Shown piece after piece: positions 53,764 through 62,563 of a stretch of 64,000 nucleotides of DNA. The position numbers and the translations under genes are program-made. Position 1 is the stretch's first letter; every line of letters begins with the position of its first letter. Below the pieces are notes generated by a model that had not been told where the DNA came from, searched no databases, and saw only the letters and a program-made list of their open reading frames with translations. The stretch comes from Massilia niastensis DSM 21313 (GTDB taxonomy: Bacteria > Pseudomonadota > Gammaproteobacteria > Burkholderiales > Burkholderiaceae_D): NCBI RefSeq assembly GCF_000382345.1, contig NZ_KB908083.1, forward strand, positions 1-64,000, read 5' to 3'.

Positions 53764-54212
53764 ACGGCCGGCGCACGGGCTTTACTTTGGTCGAGCTGAT
53801 GATCGTGCTGGCGATCCTGGGCATCCTCGGGGCGCTCGCCTATCCCTCGTATGCGCGCCAGGTGGTGCAGGCGCGCCGCATCGAAGCCCAGCTGGCGCTG
53901 GTCGACACCATGCAGCGCCAGGAGCAGTACCGCACGCTGCACCATACCTATGTGGCTTTCTCGTCCACGGCGGGCGCCGCGGGCGCGCGCCAGTTCCGCT
54001 GGTGGATCGGACGCACGCCCGCGGCCAGCGCCTACGAGATCGACGCCTATGCCTGCCCGGGGCGCGACATCCGGGAGTGCGTCGAGCTGCGCGCGCGGCC
54101 GGGCACGGAGAATGTCGATGCGGGCTTTTCCGACCCCGAGTGCGGCGCCTTGACCGTCAACAGCGCAGGCGAGCAGGGGGCCGGCGGCAGCTCGGCGCGC
54201 TGCTGGCCATGA
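53760..54212 (+). CDS. pilE: Type IV pilin-like protein, PilE type
   Basis: A 150-residue pilin with a GFTLVELMIVLAILGILGALAYPSY N-terminal motif and Glu5. A C-terminal cysteine pair brackets the D-region-like loop (CPGRDIREC and PECGALTV). In PilVWXY1E clusters this gene is called pilE and is a minor pilin. It overlaps pilX and the FimT-like gene by 4 bases each. Confidence 0.85.
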   Translation: MNGRRTGFTLVELMIVLAILGILGALAYPSYARQVVQARRIEAQLALVDTMQRQEQYRTLHHTYVAFSSTAGAAGARQFRWWIGRTPAASAYEIDAYACPGRDIRECVELRARPGTENVDAGFSDPECGALTVNSAGEQGAGGSSARCWP

Positions 54213-54775
54213 GCCGCGCGCGCGGCGGCTTTTCGCTGACCGAACTGGTGGTCGTGCTGGCCATCGGCGCGACCCTGGCGACGGTGGCCGCGCCCAACCT
54301 GCGCGACCTGGTGCGCGGACAACAGCTGCGCTCGGCTGCCGGCGACCTGTTCGGCGCCATCGCCTTCACCCGGGCGCAGGCGATCGCGCGCAACCGGTTG
54401 GTGCTGCTGGCGCCGAACGACGGCGCGGGCCTGGACTGGACGCGCGGCTGGACGGTGTTCGTCGACCACGACGGCGACCGCGATCCCGGCCCGGACGACG
54501 AGGTGCTGGCGGTGCGCCCCGCCTTGCCGGACGGGATGCGGGTCGGCTATTCCTTTACGAGCCCAGCACCGCCGCAATACATCGCCTACAATGGCGCTGG
54601 GCGCAGCTGCAGCGATCCCAACAGCGCCGCCTCCCGGCTGGGCACGCTCTCGCTCTTCCATGGCAAGCAGATCCGGCGTATTAAAATCAACATGCTGGGG
54701 CGTGCGCGCATGTGCAATCCGGCAAACGATCGCGGCTGCGACGGGGCCTCCGCACCGGACAGCGGTGCGCCCTGA
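54209..54775 (+). CDS. GspH/FimT family pseudopilin
   Basis: A 188-residue pseudopilin. The processing site is GFSLTELVVVLAIGATLATVAAPNL, followed by the GspH/FimT pattern LRSAAGDLFGAIAFTRAQAIARN and a WTRGWTVFVDHDGDRDPG motif. It is the last gene of the minor pilin block, starting on a 4-base overlap. It is usually the first gene in other species. ribD begins 18 bases after its stop. Confidence 0.88.
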   Translation: MSRARGGFSLTELVVVLAIGATLATVAAPNLRDLVRGQQLRSAAGDLFGAIAFTRAQAIARNRLVLLAPNDGAGLDWTRGWTVFVDHDGDRDPGPDDEVLAVRPALPDGMRVGYSFTSPAPPQYIAYNGAGRSCSDPNSAASRLGTLSLFHGKQIRRIKINMLGRARMCNPANDRGCDGASAPDSGAP

Positions 54776-54793
54776 GCCGATGGAAACAACAAC

Positions 54794-55912
54794 GTGACGA
54801 AGGACAGCGTGCAGATTCTCAGCGATACCGACGGCATGGCGCTTGCCCTGGAATGGGCCGCCAGGGGCATGTACATCACCGCGCCGAACCCGCGCATCGG
54901 CTGCGTGATCGTGCGCGACGGCGTCGTGATCGGCGCCGGCCATACCCAGCCGGCCGGACAGGCCCACGCCGAGATCCAGGCCATGCGCGACGCCCAGGCG
55001 CGCGGCAACGACGTGCGCGGCGCGACCGCCTACGTGACCCTGGAGCCGTGCAGCCACCATGGCCGCACGCCGCCATGCTCGAACGCGCTGGTGCAGGCCG
55101 GGCTGGGGCGGGTGGTGGCCGCGATGGTCGACCCGAACCCGCTGGTGGCCGGGCGCGGCCTGGCGCAGCTCGAAGCGGCCGGGATCGCGGTCAGCGCCGG
55201 CGTGCTGGCCGAGCAGGCGCACGAACTGAACATCGGGTTTTTCTCGCGCATGCGCCGCGGCCTGCCCTGGGTGCGCCTGAAGGTGGCGGCCAGCCTCGAT
55301 GGCGCGACCGCGCTCGAGAATGGCGAAAGCCAGTGGATCACCGGTCCCGAGGCGCGCGCCGACGGCCATGCTTGGCGCGCGCGCGCCAGCGCGATCGTGA
55401 CCGGCATCGGCACCGTCAAGGCGGACGACCCGCAGCTCAACGTGCGCGGCATCGACACGCCCTTGCAGCCGCGCCGCGTGATCGTCGACAGCCGGCTCGA
55501 GATCGGTCTCGACGCGCGCATCCTGCAGGGCGAGCCGTGCTGGATCGTGGCGGCCGCGCCGCACCCCGGGAAAGAAGCCGCGCTGCGCGCCGCCGGGCAC
55601 GAAGTGATCCAGCTGCCGAACCGGTCCGGCAAGGTCGACCTGCCGGCCCTGATGCGCGAACTGGGACGGCGCGAGATCAACGAAGTGCATGTCGAGGCCG
55701 GTTCGAAGCTGAACGCATCGCTGGTGCGCGAGGGCTGCGTCGACGAGTTGCTGGTGTACCTGGCGCCGAGCCTGATCGGGCCGGGGCAGGGCATGTTCGC
55801 GCTGCCGCCGCTGGCAAGGCTGGCCGACCAGCGCGCCTTGCGCTTTCATGACGTGGCGCGGGTCGGTGCCGACCTGCGCATCCTGGCAAGATTTACCAAC
55901 CCTGAGGAATAA
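54794..55912 (+). CDS. ribD: Bifunctional deaminase/reductase RibD
   Basis: A 372-residue enzyme for steps 2 and 3 of riboflavin synthesis. The N-terminal deaminase has zinc ligands in HAEIQAM and PCSHHGRTPPCSNAL. The C-terminal reductase (about 155-372) starts LPWVRLKVAASLDGATAL and uses NADPH. The GTG start at 54794 is chosen for the full N terminus. An ATG at 54836 is possible. It lies 18 bases after the pseudopilin gene and 6 bases before ribE. Confidence 0.95.
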   Translation: MTKDSVQILSDTDGMALALEWAARGMYITAPNPRIGCVIVRDGVVIGAGHTQPAGQAHAEIQAMRDAQARGNDVRGATAYVTLEPCSHHGRTPPCSNALVQAGLGRVVAAMVDPNPLVAGRGLAQLEAAGIAVSAGVLAEQAHELNIGFFSRMRRGLPWVRLKVAASLDGATALENGESQWITGPEARADGHAWRARASAIVTGIGTVKADDPQLNVRGIDTPLQPRRVIVDSRLEIGLDARILQGEPCWIVAAAPHPGKEAALRAAGHEVIQLPNRSGKVDLPALMRELGRREINEVHVEAGSKLNASLVREGCVDELLVYLAPSLIGPGQGMFALPPLARLADQRALRFHDVARVGADLRILARFTNPEE

Positions 55913-55918
55913 GGCTGT

Positions 55919-56545
55919 ATGTTTACTGGAATCGTCGCCGCAGTCGGCAAGATCTCTTCTGTCACCCCCCTGGCGGGCGGCCTGGACGCGGGCGTGCGCC
56001 TGGCGATCGATGCCGGCGCGCTGCCGCTGGCGGACGTGGCCCTGGGCGACTCGATCGCCATCAACGGCGCCTGCATGACCGTGGTCGAAAAAGGCGCGGC
56101 CAGCTTCGCGGTGGACGTCTCGCGCGAGAGCCTGAACCGTACCGTGGGCCTGGAGCAGCCGGGCGAAGTCAACCTGGAAAAGGCCCTGACCCTGGCCGAG
56201 CGCCTGGGCGGCCACCTGGTGTCCGGCCACGTGGACGGGCTGGGCGTGGTGCACAGCTTCGAGCCGGTGGGCGAGTCGCGCGAACTGGTGATCGACGCGC
56301 CGCACGAGCTGGCCAAGTTCCTGGCCTATAAGGGCTCGGTGGTGGTCAACGGCGTGTCGCTGACCGTGAACCGGGTCGAGGACCTCGAGGCCGATGGCGG
56401 CAAGGTCTGCCGTTTCTCGATCAACCTGATCCCGCACACGATCGAGGTGACCACCCTCAAGCACCTGCGGGCGGGGTCGAAGGTGAACCTGGAGATCGAC
56501 CTGATCGCGCGCTACGTCGAGCGCATGCTGTCCGCCAAGGGCTGA
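55919..56545 (+). CDS. ribE: Riboflavin synthase alpha subunit
   Basis: A 208-residue enzyme that dismutates two 6,7-dimethyl-8-ribityllumazines to riboflavin. It has two lumazine-binding repeats. The first starts MFTGIVAAVGKI and the second starts LGGHLVSGHVDGLGVV. Each has the conserved GDSIAINGACMT or VVNGVSLTVN core. It lies six bases after ribD. A GC-rich hairpin follows, and M16 is convergent. Confidence 0.96.
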   Translation: MFTGIVAAVGKISSVTPLAGGLDAGVRLAIDAGALPLADVALGDSIAINGACMTVVEKGAASFAVDVSRESLNRTVGLEQPGEVNLEKALTLAERLGGHLVSGHVDGLGVVHSFEPVGESRELVIDAPHELAKFLAYKGSVVVNGVSLTVNRVEDLEADGGKVCRFSINLIPHTIEVTTLKHLRAGSKVNLEIDLIARYVERMLSAKG

Positions 56546-56564
56546 GCGGGACCGCCCTCATTTT

Positions 56565-56584
56565 CCCGCGCCGGATGGCGCGGG
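56565..56584. terminator. Hairpin between convergent ribE and M16 genes
   Basis: CCCGCGCC and GGCGCGGG pair around GGAT. No U-run is seen downstream on either strand. Confidence 0.4.
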
Positions 56585-56603
56585 CATCGGCACGCCTGCC
56601 GCT

Positions 56604-59453
56604 TCAACCCTTGGGCGTCGCCGCCGCCTCCGCGGCCTCCGTCGCCGGCTTCTCGGGATTGAGCACCACCTGCACATAGTTGTTCGTGTCGAAGTAGCGC
56701 CGCGCCGCCGCCTGGACGTCATGCGTGCTCAAGGCCTGCACCTGCTTCTCGACCTCCAGGATCGACGCCGGATCGGTCCCTTCGGTCAGGGCCGACTGCA
56801 GGTTCGCCACCCAGTAGCCGTTCTCGCGCAGCGAGCGCCGGTGGTTCTGGATCCAGTTGCTCTTCACCTTCGCCAGGTCCGCCGCATCCGGCCCTTTCTC
56901 CTGCAGGCGCCTGATCTCGGCGAAGGTCGCGGCCAGCACCTTGTCCACGTGTTCCGGTCCCGTCGGCAGGTTGATGCTGATCGAGTAATTCCCGTACGGG
57001 ATCTTGCTCAGCGCCCCCGAGGCGCCGCCGCCGTAGATCATCGCCATCTGTTCGCGCAGGACGTCGATGATGCGCAGGTTGGCCACTTCGATCAGCGCCG
57101 ACAGGCGCAGCTGCTCGGCCTCGGAGAATTCGGCCGGCCCCGTGAAATTCAGTGACACGGTGCTCTTCGGTTCGGTCCCGCTGCGCACTTCGCGCTTGAC
57201 CACGCCGGTCACCGGGCGCAGGCCGACGTCGCGGTAGGCTACCGGCAGCTCGGGCGTCGGCAGGCTGCCGAGGTAGGTCGCCAGCAGCGGCTTGATCGCA
57301 GCCGGATCGAAACTGCCGACCACGATGAAGGTCAGGTCCCTGGCGCTGGAAAAGCGCTGGCGGAAGATGTCGATGCTGCGGTCCAGGTCGATCTTCGCGT
57401 ACTCGTCCGCCTGCAGGCTGCGCGGCGCGCGCGGGTGGTCGTTGAACAGGGCCGACACCAGGGCGTCGCCGAAGCGCCTGCCCGGCTGGGCGCTCTGGTT
57501 GCGGGCGATCTCGGCCTGCTTGCCGACGTAGGAGCGGAACAGGTCCTCGTCGCGGCGCACGCCGGAGAACTTCAGCCACAGCAGCTGGAGCATGGTTTCC
57601 ACGTCCGAGGCGCCCGAGGCGCCCGCCACCACGTCGGTATAGCTGCCCAGGCCGACCGTGACGCCGGCCGCCTTGCCGGCCAGGATCTTGCGCATGTCGA
57701 GCGGCGAGAAGTTCGGCACGCCCATGCTGGCCACGATGGCGTTGGCGAAGCGCGCATTCAGGATGTCGCCGTCGCCGTACAGGCTCTGGCCGCCGAAACG
57801 GGCGGCGCTCAGCATCACCTGGTCGTTGCGGAAATCGGTCGGCTTGAGGATGACCTTGACCCCGTTCGACAGCAGCAGGTGGGTCAGCCCGAGCGCCTTG
57901 TCCTCGCGCTGGGAGACGATGGCGCCGGGCGCCGGCGGCTTCTCCATCAGGAGCGCCGCGACCGCCTTCTCGTCGTGCGGCGCCACCTGCGCGCGCTCGG
58001 CCTCGGCCACCGCCGCCAGCAGCTGCGCGCCGGTGGGCGGCTCCGGCTTGTCGACGCCGGTGTACAGCACCAGCTTGCCCGAGTCGGCCGGGATGGTGCG
58101 GCGCGCATAGGCGTTCATCTCGTCGAGCGTGATGCCCGGCACCAGTTCCTGCACGTAGCGGTACTCGGTGTCGATGCCGGGAATCGCTTCCTGCTGCAGG
58201 AAGTTGCGGATGTACTCGGCGGCATAGGTGGCCGAGTCGCTCTTGGCGCGTTCGTTCCAGGCCTGCTCGTAGTTGCGCATCATGTTCTTCTTGGCGCGCT
58301 CCAGTTCGGCGGCGCCGAAGCCGTGCCGGCGCGCGCGTTCGTTTTCCTGCACCAGCGCGGCGATCGCGGGCGCCGCGCCGCGCGGTCCGAGGGCCGCGGA
58401 GGCGTTGTACGAGTGGTAGCGCGGGGTCAGCTTGCCGAGCGAGCTGCTGGCGCCGAGGAAGGGCGCTTCCGGCAGCTGGACCAGTTCCGCCAGCCGCTGG
58501 TTGAGCATGGCGCCGAACAGGGCCTGCACCAGCTCGTCGCGGTAGGCGCCGATGGTGCCCGGCTCGCGCACCGGCTGCACCGGGTAGCGGATCAGCACCG
58601 AGTTGCCGTTGGCCTCGGGATCGGTCACCACCAGCGCCTCGGTGTCCTGGCGCGGCGGAATGGCGGCGTACTCGCGCGGGCGCGGCCGCGCCGGATTCTT
58701 CAGGCGCGTGAAATGGGTGGTGATCAGCTTTTCGGCGCGCGCCGGATCGATGTCGCCGACCACCACCACGGCCATCAGGTCGGGACGGTACCAGTCGCGG
58801 TAGAAGCGGCGCAAGGTGTCCGGCCTGAAGCTGCGCAGCACCTCCTCGCGCCCGATCGGCAGGCGCTCGGCGTACTTCGAGCCGTTGAAGAGGCGCGGGT
58901 AGATCTGCTTGCCCATGCGGTCGGCGGCGCCCTTGCCGAGCCGGAGTTCCTCGAGCACGATGCCGCGCTCCTTGTCGATGGCGTCGGGGGCGAATTGCAC
59001 GCCGTGGGCCCAGTCCTCCAGCACCTGGAAGGCCTTGGTCACATGTTCCGGTTTATCGGTCGGAATCGGCAGGATGTACACCGTCTCGTCGAACGAGGTA
59101 TACGCGTTCAGGTCGGCGCCGAAGCCGACCCCGATCGACTGCAGGTAGGACACCAGCTCGTGCTTGCGGAAATGGGTGCTGCCGTTGAAGGCCATGTGCT
59201 CGACGAAGTGGGCCAGGCCGCGCTGGTCCTCGTCCTCGAGGATGGAGCCGGCCTTGACCACCAGCCGCAGCTCGAGCTTGCGCTCGGGCCGCGCATTGCG
59301 CTGGATGTAATACGTCAGGCCGTTGGCCAGCTTGCCGACCTTGACTTGCGGGCCGACCGGAATCGGGGCGTCCAGCTTGAGCGCTGCGTGCGCCAGCGAG
59401 TGCGCGAACAGTACCGCGGCCAGGCACAGGCCGCGCACGAGATTGTTGCTCAT
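56604..59453 (-). CDS. M16 family periplasmic zinc metalloprotease
   Basis: A 949-residue pitrilysin-like peptidase. The signal peptide (about 1-23, ending SLAHA) is followed by four M16 domains in two halves. The zinc motif is RGLAHFVEHMAFNGSTHF (HxxEH, near 81-98), with the downstream glutamate in DKERGIVLEELR. The second half is inactive, as is usual. It probably degrades peptides in the periplasm. It lies 85 bases downstream of the GGDEF/EAL gene on the same strand and may share its transcript. Confidence 0.93.
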   Translation of the reverse strand: MSNNLVRGLCLAAVLFAHSLAHAALKLDAPIPVGPQVKVGKLANGLTYYIQRNARPERKLELRLVVKAGSILEDEDQRGLAHFVEHMAFNGSTHFRKHELVSYLQSIGVGFGADLNAYTSFDETVYILPIPTDKPEHVTKAFQVLEDWAHGVQFAPDAIDKERGIVLEELRLGKGAADRMGKQIYPRLFNGSKYAERLPIGREEVLRSFRPDTLRRFYRDWYRPDLMAVVVVGDIDPARAEKLITTHFTRLKNPARPRPREYAAIPPRQDTEALVVTDPEANGNSVLIRYPVQPVREPGTIGAYRDELVQALFGAMLNQRLAELVQLPEAPFLGASSSLGKLTPRYHSYNASAALGPRGAAPAIAALVQENERARRHGFGAAELERAKKNMMRNYEQAWNERAKSDSATYAAEYIRNFLQQEAIPGIDTEYRYVQELVPGITLDEMNAYARRTIPADSGKLVLYTGVDKPEPPTGAQLLAAVAEAERAQVAPHDEKAVAALLMEKPPAPGAIVSQREDKALGLTHLLLSNGVKVILKPTDFRNDQVMLSAARFGGQSLYGDGDILNARFANAIVASMGVPNFSPLDMRKILAGKAAGVTVGLGSYTDVVAGASGASDVETMLQLLWLKFSGVRRDEDLFRSYVGKQAEIARNQSAQPGRRFGDALVSALFNDHPRAPRSLQADEYAKIDLDRSIDIFRQRFSSARDLTFIVVGSFDPAAIKPLLATYLGSLPTPELPVAYRDVGLRPVTGVVKREVRSGTEPKSTVSLNFTGPAEFSEAEQLRLSALIEVANLRIIDVLREQMAMIYGGGASGALSKIPYGNYSISINLPTGPEHVDKVLAATFAEIRRLQEKGPDAADLAKVKSNWIQNHRRSLRENGYWVANLQSALTEGTDPASILEVEKQVQALSTHDVQAAARRYFDTNNYVQVVLNPEKPATEAAEAAATPKG

Positions 59454-59538
59454 CAGGTGATTCCAGGTGAAATGGTCCAGTCCATTCTAACCCGGCCCGG
59501 CTTGCCGGACGGGAGGCTGGAGCATGGAGTGTTGCATT

Positions 59539-62211
59539 TTAGACAGGCACGCGGCCCTTCGCCAGCAGCTGGGCCAGTTCGTAGGCCGCCACCGGCCTGC
59601 TGTACAGGTAGCCCTGGAACACGTCGCAGCCGATGGTGCCGAGGAAGTCGCGCTGGCCGATCGTCTCGACCCCTTCGGCCACGACCGACAGCGACAGGCC
59701 CTTGGCCAGCGCGATGGTGGCCTGGGCGATGGCGGCGCTGCGCTGCTCGGTGGTGATGTTGCGCACGAAGGTCTGGTCGATCTTCAGCTTGTCGAGCGGG
59801 AAGCGCGACAGGTAGCCGAGCGAGGAGTAGCCGGTGCCGAAGTCGTCCAGCGACAGCGACACGCCCAGCGCGCGCAGTTCCGCCATCTGCGTCTCGGCCA
59901 GGGTGCTGTCGCCCAGCATCACGCTTTCGGTCAGCTCGACTTCGAGCCAGCGCGGCGCCAGTCCGCTGTCCCTGAGCGCGGCGCGCACCACCTCGACCAC
60001 GGTGCCGGCCTGGAACTGGCTGGCCGAGACGTTGACCGCGACCCGCACCGGCATCAGGCCCGCGTTCTGCCATGCCTTGTTCTGGAAGCAGGCCTGGCGC
60101 ACCACCCATTCGCCGATCGCGTGGATCAGGCCGGTGTCCTCGGCCAGCGGGATGAAGTCGCCCGGCGACACGTTGCCGATCTCTTCGCTGCGCCAGCGCA
60201 GCAGGGCTTCGATGCCGACCACGCGGCCGTCGATGCGCGAGACCTGGGGCTGGTAGTGCAGGAACAGTTCGTCGCGCTCGATGGCGCGCCGCAGGCGCGT
60301 TTCCAGCGCCAGCCAGCGCAGCGCCTCGGCGTTCATCTCGCCCTTGAAGAAGCGGAAGCCGTTGCGCCCCGATTCCTTCATGTGGCTCAGGGCGGCGTCG
60401 GCGGCCTTCAGCAGGTCGCCGGTCGCGTTGCCGTCGCGCGGATAGACGCTGATGCCGACGCTGCCGGTGACGACCACGTCGTGCCCGCCCACCGTATGCG
60501 GCTGGGCGACCGCGTCGATCAGGCGCTGCGCGGCGTAGATGATGTCCTCGGTGTCTTCGCAGCTGGTCAGGAGCAGCACGAACTCGTCGCCCGACAGGCG
60601 CGCGACGGTATCGGTCGGCCCGGCGATGGCGCTGGCGCGGCGCGCCACCTCGCGCAGCACGGCGTCGCCCGCCGCGTGCCCGAGGCTCTCGTTGATGCGG
60701 GACAGGCGGTCGACATTGAACAGCAGCAGGGCCAGCTGGCTGCCGCCCTGGCGCGCCGCCGCCAGCGCCTGCTGCAGGCGGTCGTTGAACAGCGAGCGGT
60801 TCGGCAGCAGGGTCAGGATGTCGTGGTTCTGCACGAAATCGAGCTGGTGGTGGGCGGCCTTCAGGGCCGACAGGTCGGTCGAGACCGAGACGTAGGCGGT
60901 CAGCCTGCCGCTGTCGTCGCGCACCTCGCTGATGCTCTTGCTCTCCGGGTAGATCTCGCCGTTCTTGCGGCGGTTCCAGATCTCGCCGCGCCACTGGCCT
61001 TCCCGCTCGAGGCAGGTCCAGATATCGCGGTAGTAGGCCAGGTCGTGGCGGCCCGAGCGCAGCACGCGCGGGTTCTGGCCCAGCACCTCGGCCTCGGTGA
61101 AGCCGGTGACCTGTTCGAAGGCGGGATTGACGGCCACGATGTTGGCCTGCGCGTCCGTCATCATGATGCTTTCCTGGGTGCTGTCGAACACCTGGCGCGC
61201 CAGCACCAGCCGGTGCTCGCTCTCGCGCAGCGCGGCGTCGGCGTCGGCGCGCGCGATCGCTTCCAGCTGCAGCTGGGCGGCGTGGCGCTGCACGACTTCG
61301 TACAGGTTGAGGTTCTCGTAGGCGACCGCCAGCTGGGCCGCCAGCGCCATCGCCCAGCGTTCTTCCTCTTCGCTGAACGGCGGGGCGTCGGGCCGGCGCC
61401 CGCAGTACAGCCAGCCGAGCGGGTGCTGCAGGTCGTGCACCTGCAGGCCCAGCAGGTGTCCGAGTGCGGGATGTTCGCGCGGCAGGCTGGAGAGCAGGGC
61501 GTCGTCTCCGGACAGGCGCAGCGGGGCCCGCACCCGCAGCAGCACCCCGGGCAGGCGTCCGTCATCGAGCGCGTGCGGCGCCAGCAGCGCGCTGTCCACG
61601 CCGTGGGTGCCCAGGTGGCGCACGGCGCGTTCGGTGCTTTCGATCAGGCACAGGGCGACCGTGTCGGCATTCAGCACGCGCCGCGCGGCGTCCACGAAGA
61701 CGGTGGCGAGCGCGTCGACGCGGCGCTCGCCCACCAGTGCAAGGCACATCCGTTCCAGCTCGCCCAGGCGCGCGCACAGGTCGAACGGCAGTTCGCGGTC
61801 GCGCTCGCGGGTGGCGGGCAGCGGCGGCGCGGGCGCGCCTTCGGCCACCCCCAGTTCGGCATTCACGGCGTCGAGGATCTGGTGCGGGTCGGACGGCTTG
61901 GCCAGCACCGTGGCCACGCCGCAGCGCGCCGCCATGGCGACCGTCTCGTGCTCGGAATAGACGGCCGAGAAGAAGATGACCCGGATCGCGCGCAGCGCCG
62001 GATCGGCGCGCAGCTGCTGCACGAACTCGTAGCCGTCCATGGTCGGCATCAGGATGTCGGTGATGATCAGGTCGGGCCGCTCGGCGCGCGTGAGCGCCAG
62101 CGCCTGCGCGCCGTCTTCCGCCTCCAGCAGCCGGTGACCCGTATAGCCGAGCAGGGCGCCGAGGAAGGCGCGGTTGCTCGGCCGATCGTCGACGATCAGG
62201 ATCGTGGCCAT
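59539..62211 (-). CDS. REC-GAF-PAS-GGDEF-EAL c-di-GMP turnover regulator
   Basis: An 890-residue cytoplasmic protein. The receiver (about 1-120) has ILIVDDRPSN and the acceptor aspartate in LIITDILMPTMDG. A GAF domain (about 150-310) and a PAS domain (about 320-445, IVAVNPAFEQVTGFTEAEVL) follow. The GGDEF motif is SGDEF and lacks the RxxD inhibitory site. The EAL domain (GIEALLRW, ELTESVML, DDFGTGYSSL, KIDQTF) is intact. Activity is likely phosphorylation-gated, but no partner kinase is adjacent. The ATG at 62211 is chosen because the receiver starts there with AAGG upstream. Confidence 0.93.
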   Translation of the reverse strand: MATILIVDDRPSNRAFLGALLGYTGHRLLEAEDGAQALALTRAERPDLIITDILMPTMDGYEFVQQLRADPALRAIRVIFFSAVYSEHETVAMAARCGVATVLAKPSDPHQILDAVNAELGVAEGAPAPPLPATRERDRELPFDLCARLGELERMCLALVGERRVDALATVFVDAARRVLNADTVALCLIESTERAVRHLGTHGVDSALLAPHALDDGRLPGVLLRVRAPLRLSGDDALLSSLPREHPALGHLLGLQVHDLQHPLGWLYCGRRPDAPPFSEEEERWAMALAAQLAVAYENLNLYEVVQRHAAQLQLEAIARADADAALRESEHRLVLARQVFDSTQESIMMTDAQANIVAVNPAFEQVTGFTEAEVLGQNPRVLRSGRHDLAYYRDIWTCLEREGQWRGEIWNRRKNGEIYPESKSISEVRDDSGRLTAYVSVSTDLSALKAAHHQLDFVQNHDILTLLPNRSLFNDRLQQALAAARQGGSQLALLLFNVDRLSRINESLGHAAGDAVLREVARRASAIAGPTDTVARLSGDEFVLLLTSCEDTEDIIYAAQRLIDAVAQPHTVGGHDVVVTGSVGISVYPRDGNATGDLLKAADAALSHMKESGRNGFRFFKGEMNAEALRWLALETRLRRAIERDELFLHYQPQVSRIDGRVVGIEALLRWRSEEIGNVSPGDFIPLAEDTGLIHAIGEWVVRQACFQNKAWQNAGLMPVRVAVNVSASQFQAGTVVEVVRAALRDSGLAPRWLEVELTESVMLGDSTLAETQMAELRALGVSLSLDDFGTGYSSLGYLSRFPLDKLKIDQTFVRNITTEQRSAAIAQATIALAKGLSLSVVAEGVETIGQRDFLGTIGCDVFQGYLYSRPVAAYELAQLLAKGRVPV

Positions 62212-62563
62212 CAGGACAGCCTTGCCGCGATGGCGGCGCTGCCGCAAGAGAGGGGAACTACCGACATGGCAACTCCGGTGCGTATGCTGCCGCGGTCTCG
62301 GGAAGGATGTGGCGGCGATGTTTTTATCATAATCGAGTCAAGCGTAAACGCCCACAATGTTGCGCATGAAAACGTTTTTAGCTTAACAATTCTACGCCGA
62401 ACAAGCACCATTGTTGCCCATTTGCAACTCTGCTTGACGCGTTGACAGGCTTGTGCTGCCAACTTTGGGTGAGTCGGGGGTGGGAAAGCCGGCTGGAACG
62501 CTGTAAATCCATTAAAATAGCGGATTGCACCCACGCACAACCTGTCCGCTCCAAGGAATTCGT
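62212..62563. other. Leader region between GGDEF/EAL and ribBX genes
   Basis: A 352-base divergent promoter gap. It is A+T-rich around 62310-62420 and 62505-62520. An FMN riboswitch was looked for and not found. I see no gene. Confidence 0.6.

Noticed and set aside
59524..62445. 973-residue plus-strand open frame across the REC-GGDEF-EAL gene
   Set aside because: It is a shadow of a gene with intact catalytic motifs. There is no ribosome site or recognisable domain.
62248..62563. FMN riboswitch before ribBX
   Set aside because: The conserved RFN segments (AGGGCGGGG-like, CCCCACCGGCGGUA-like and the CCGACGGU-like end) are absent.
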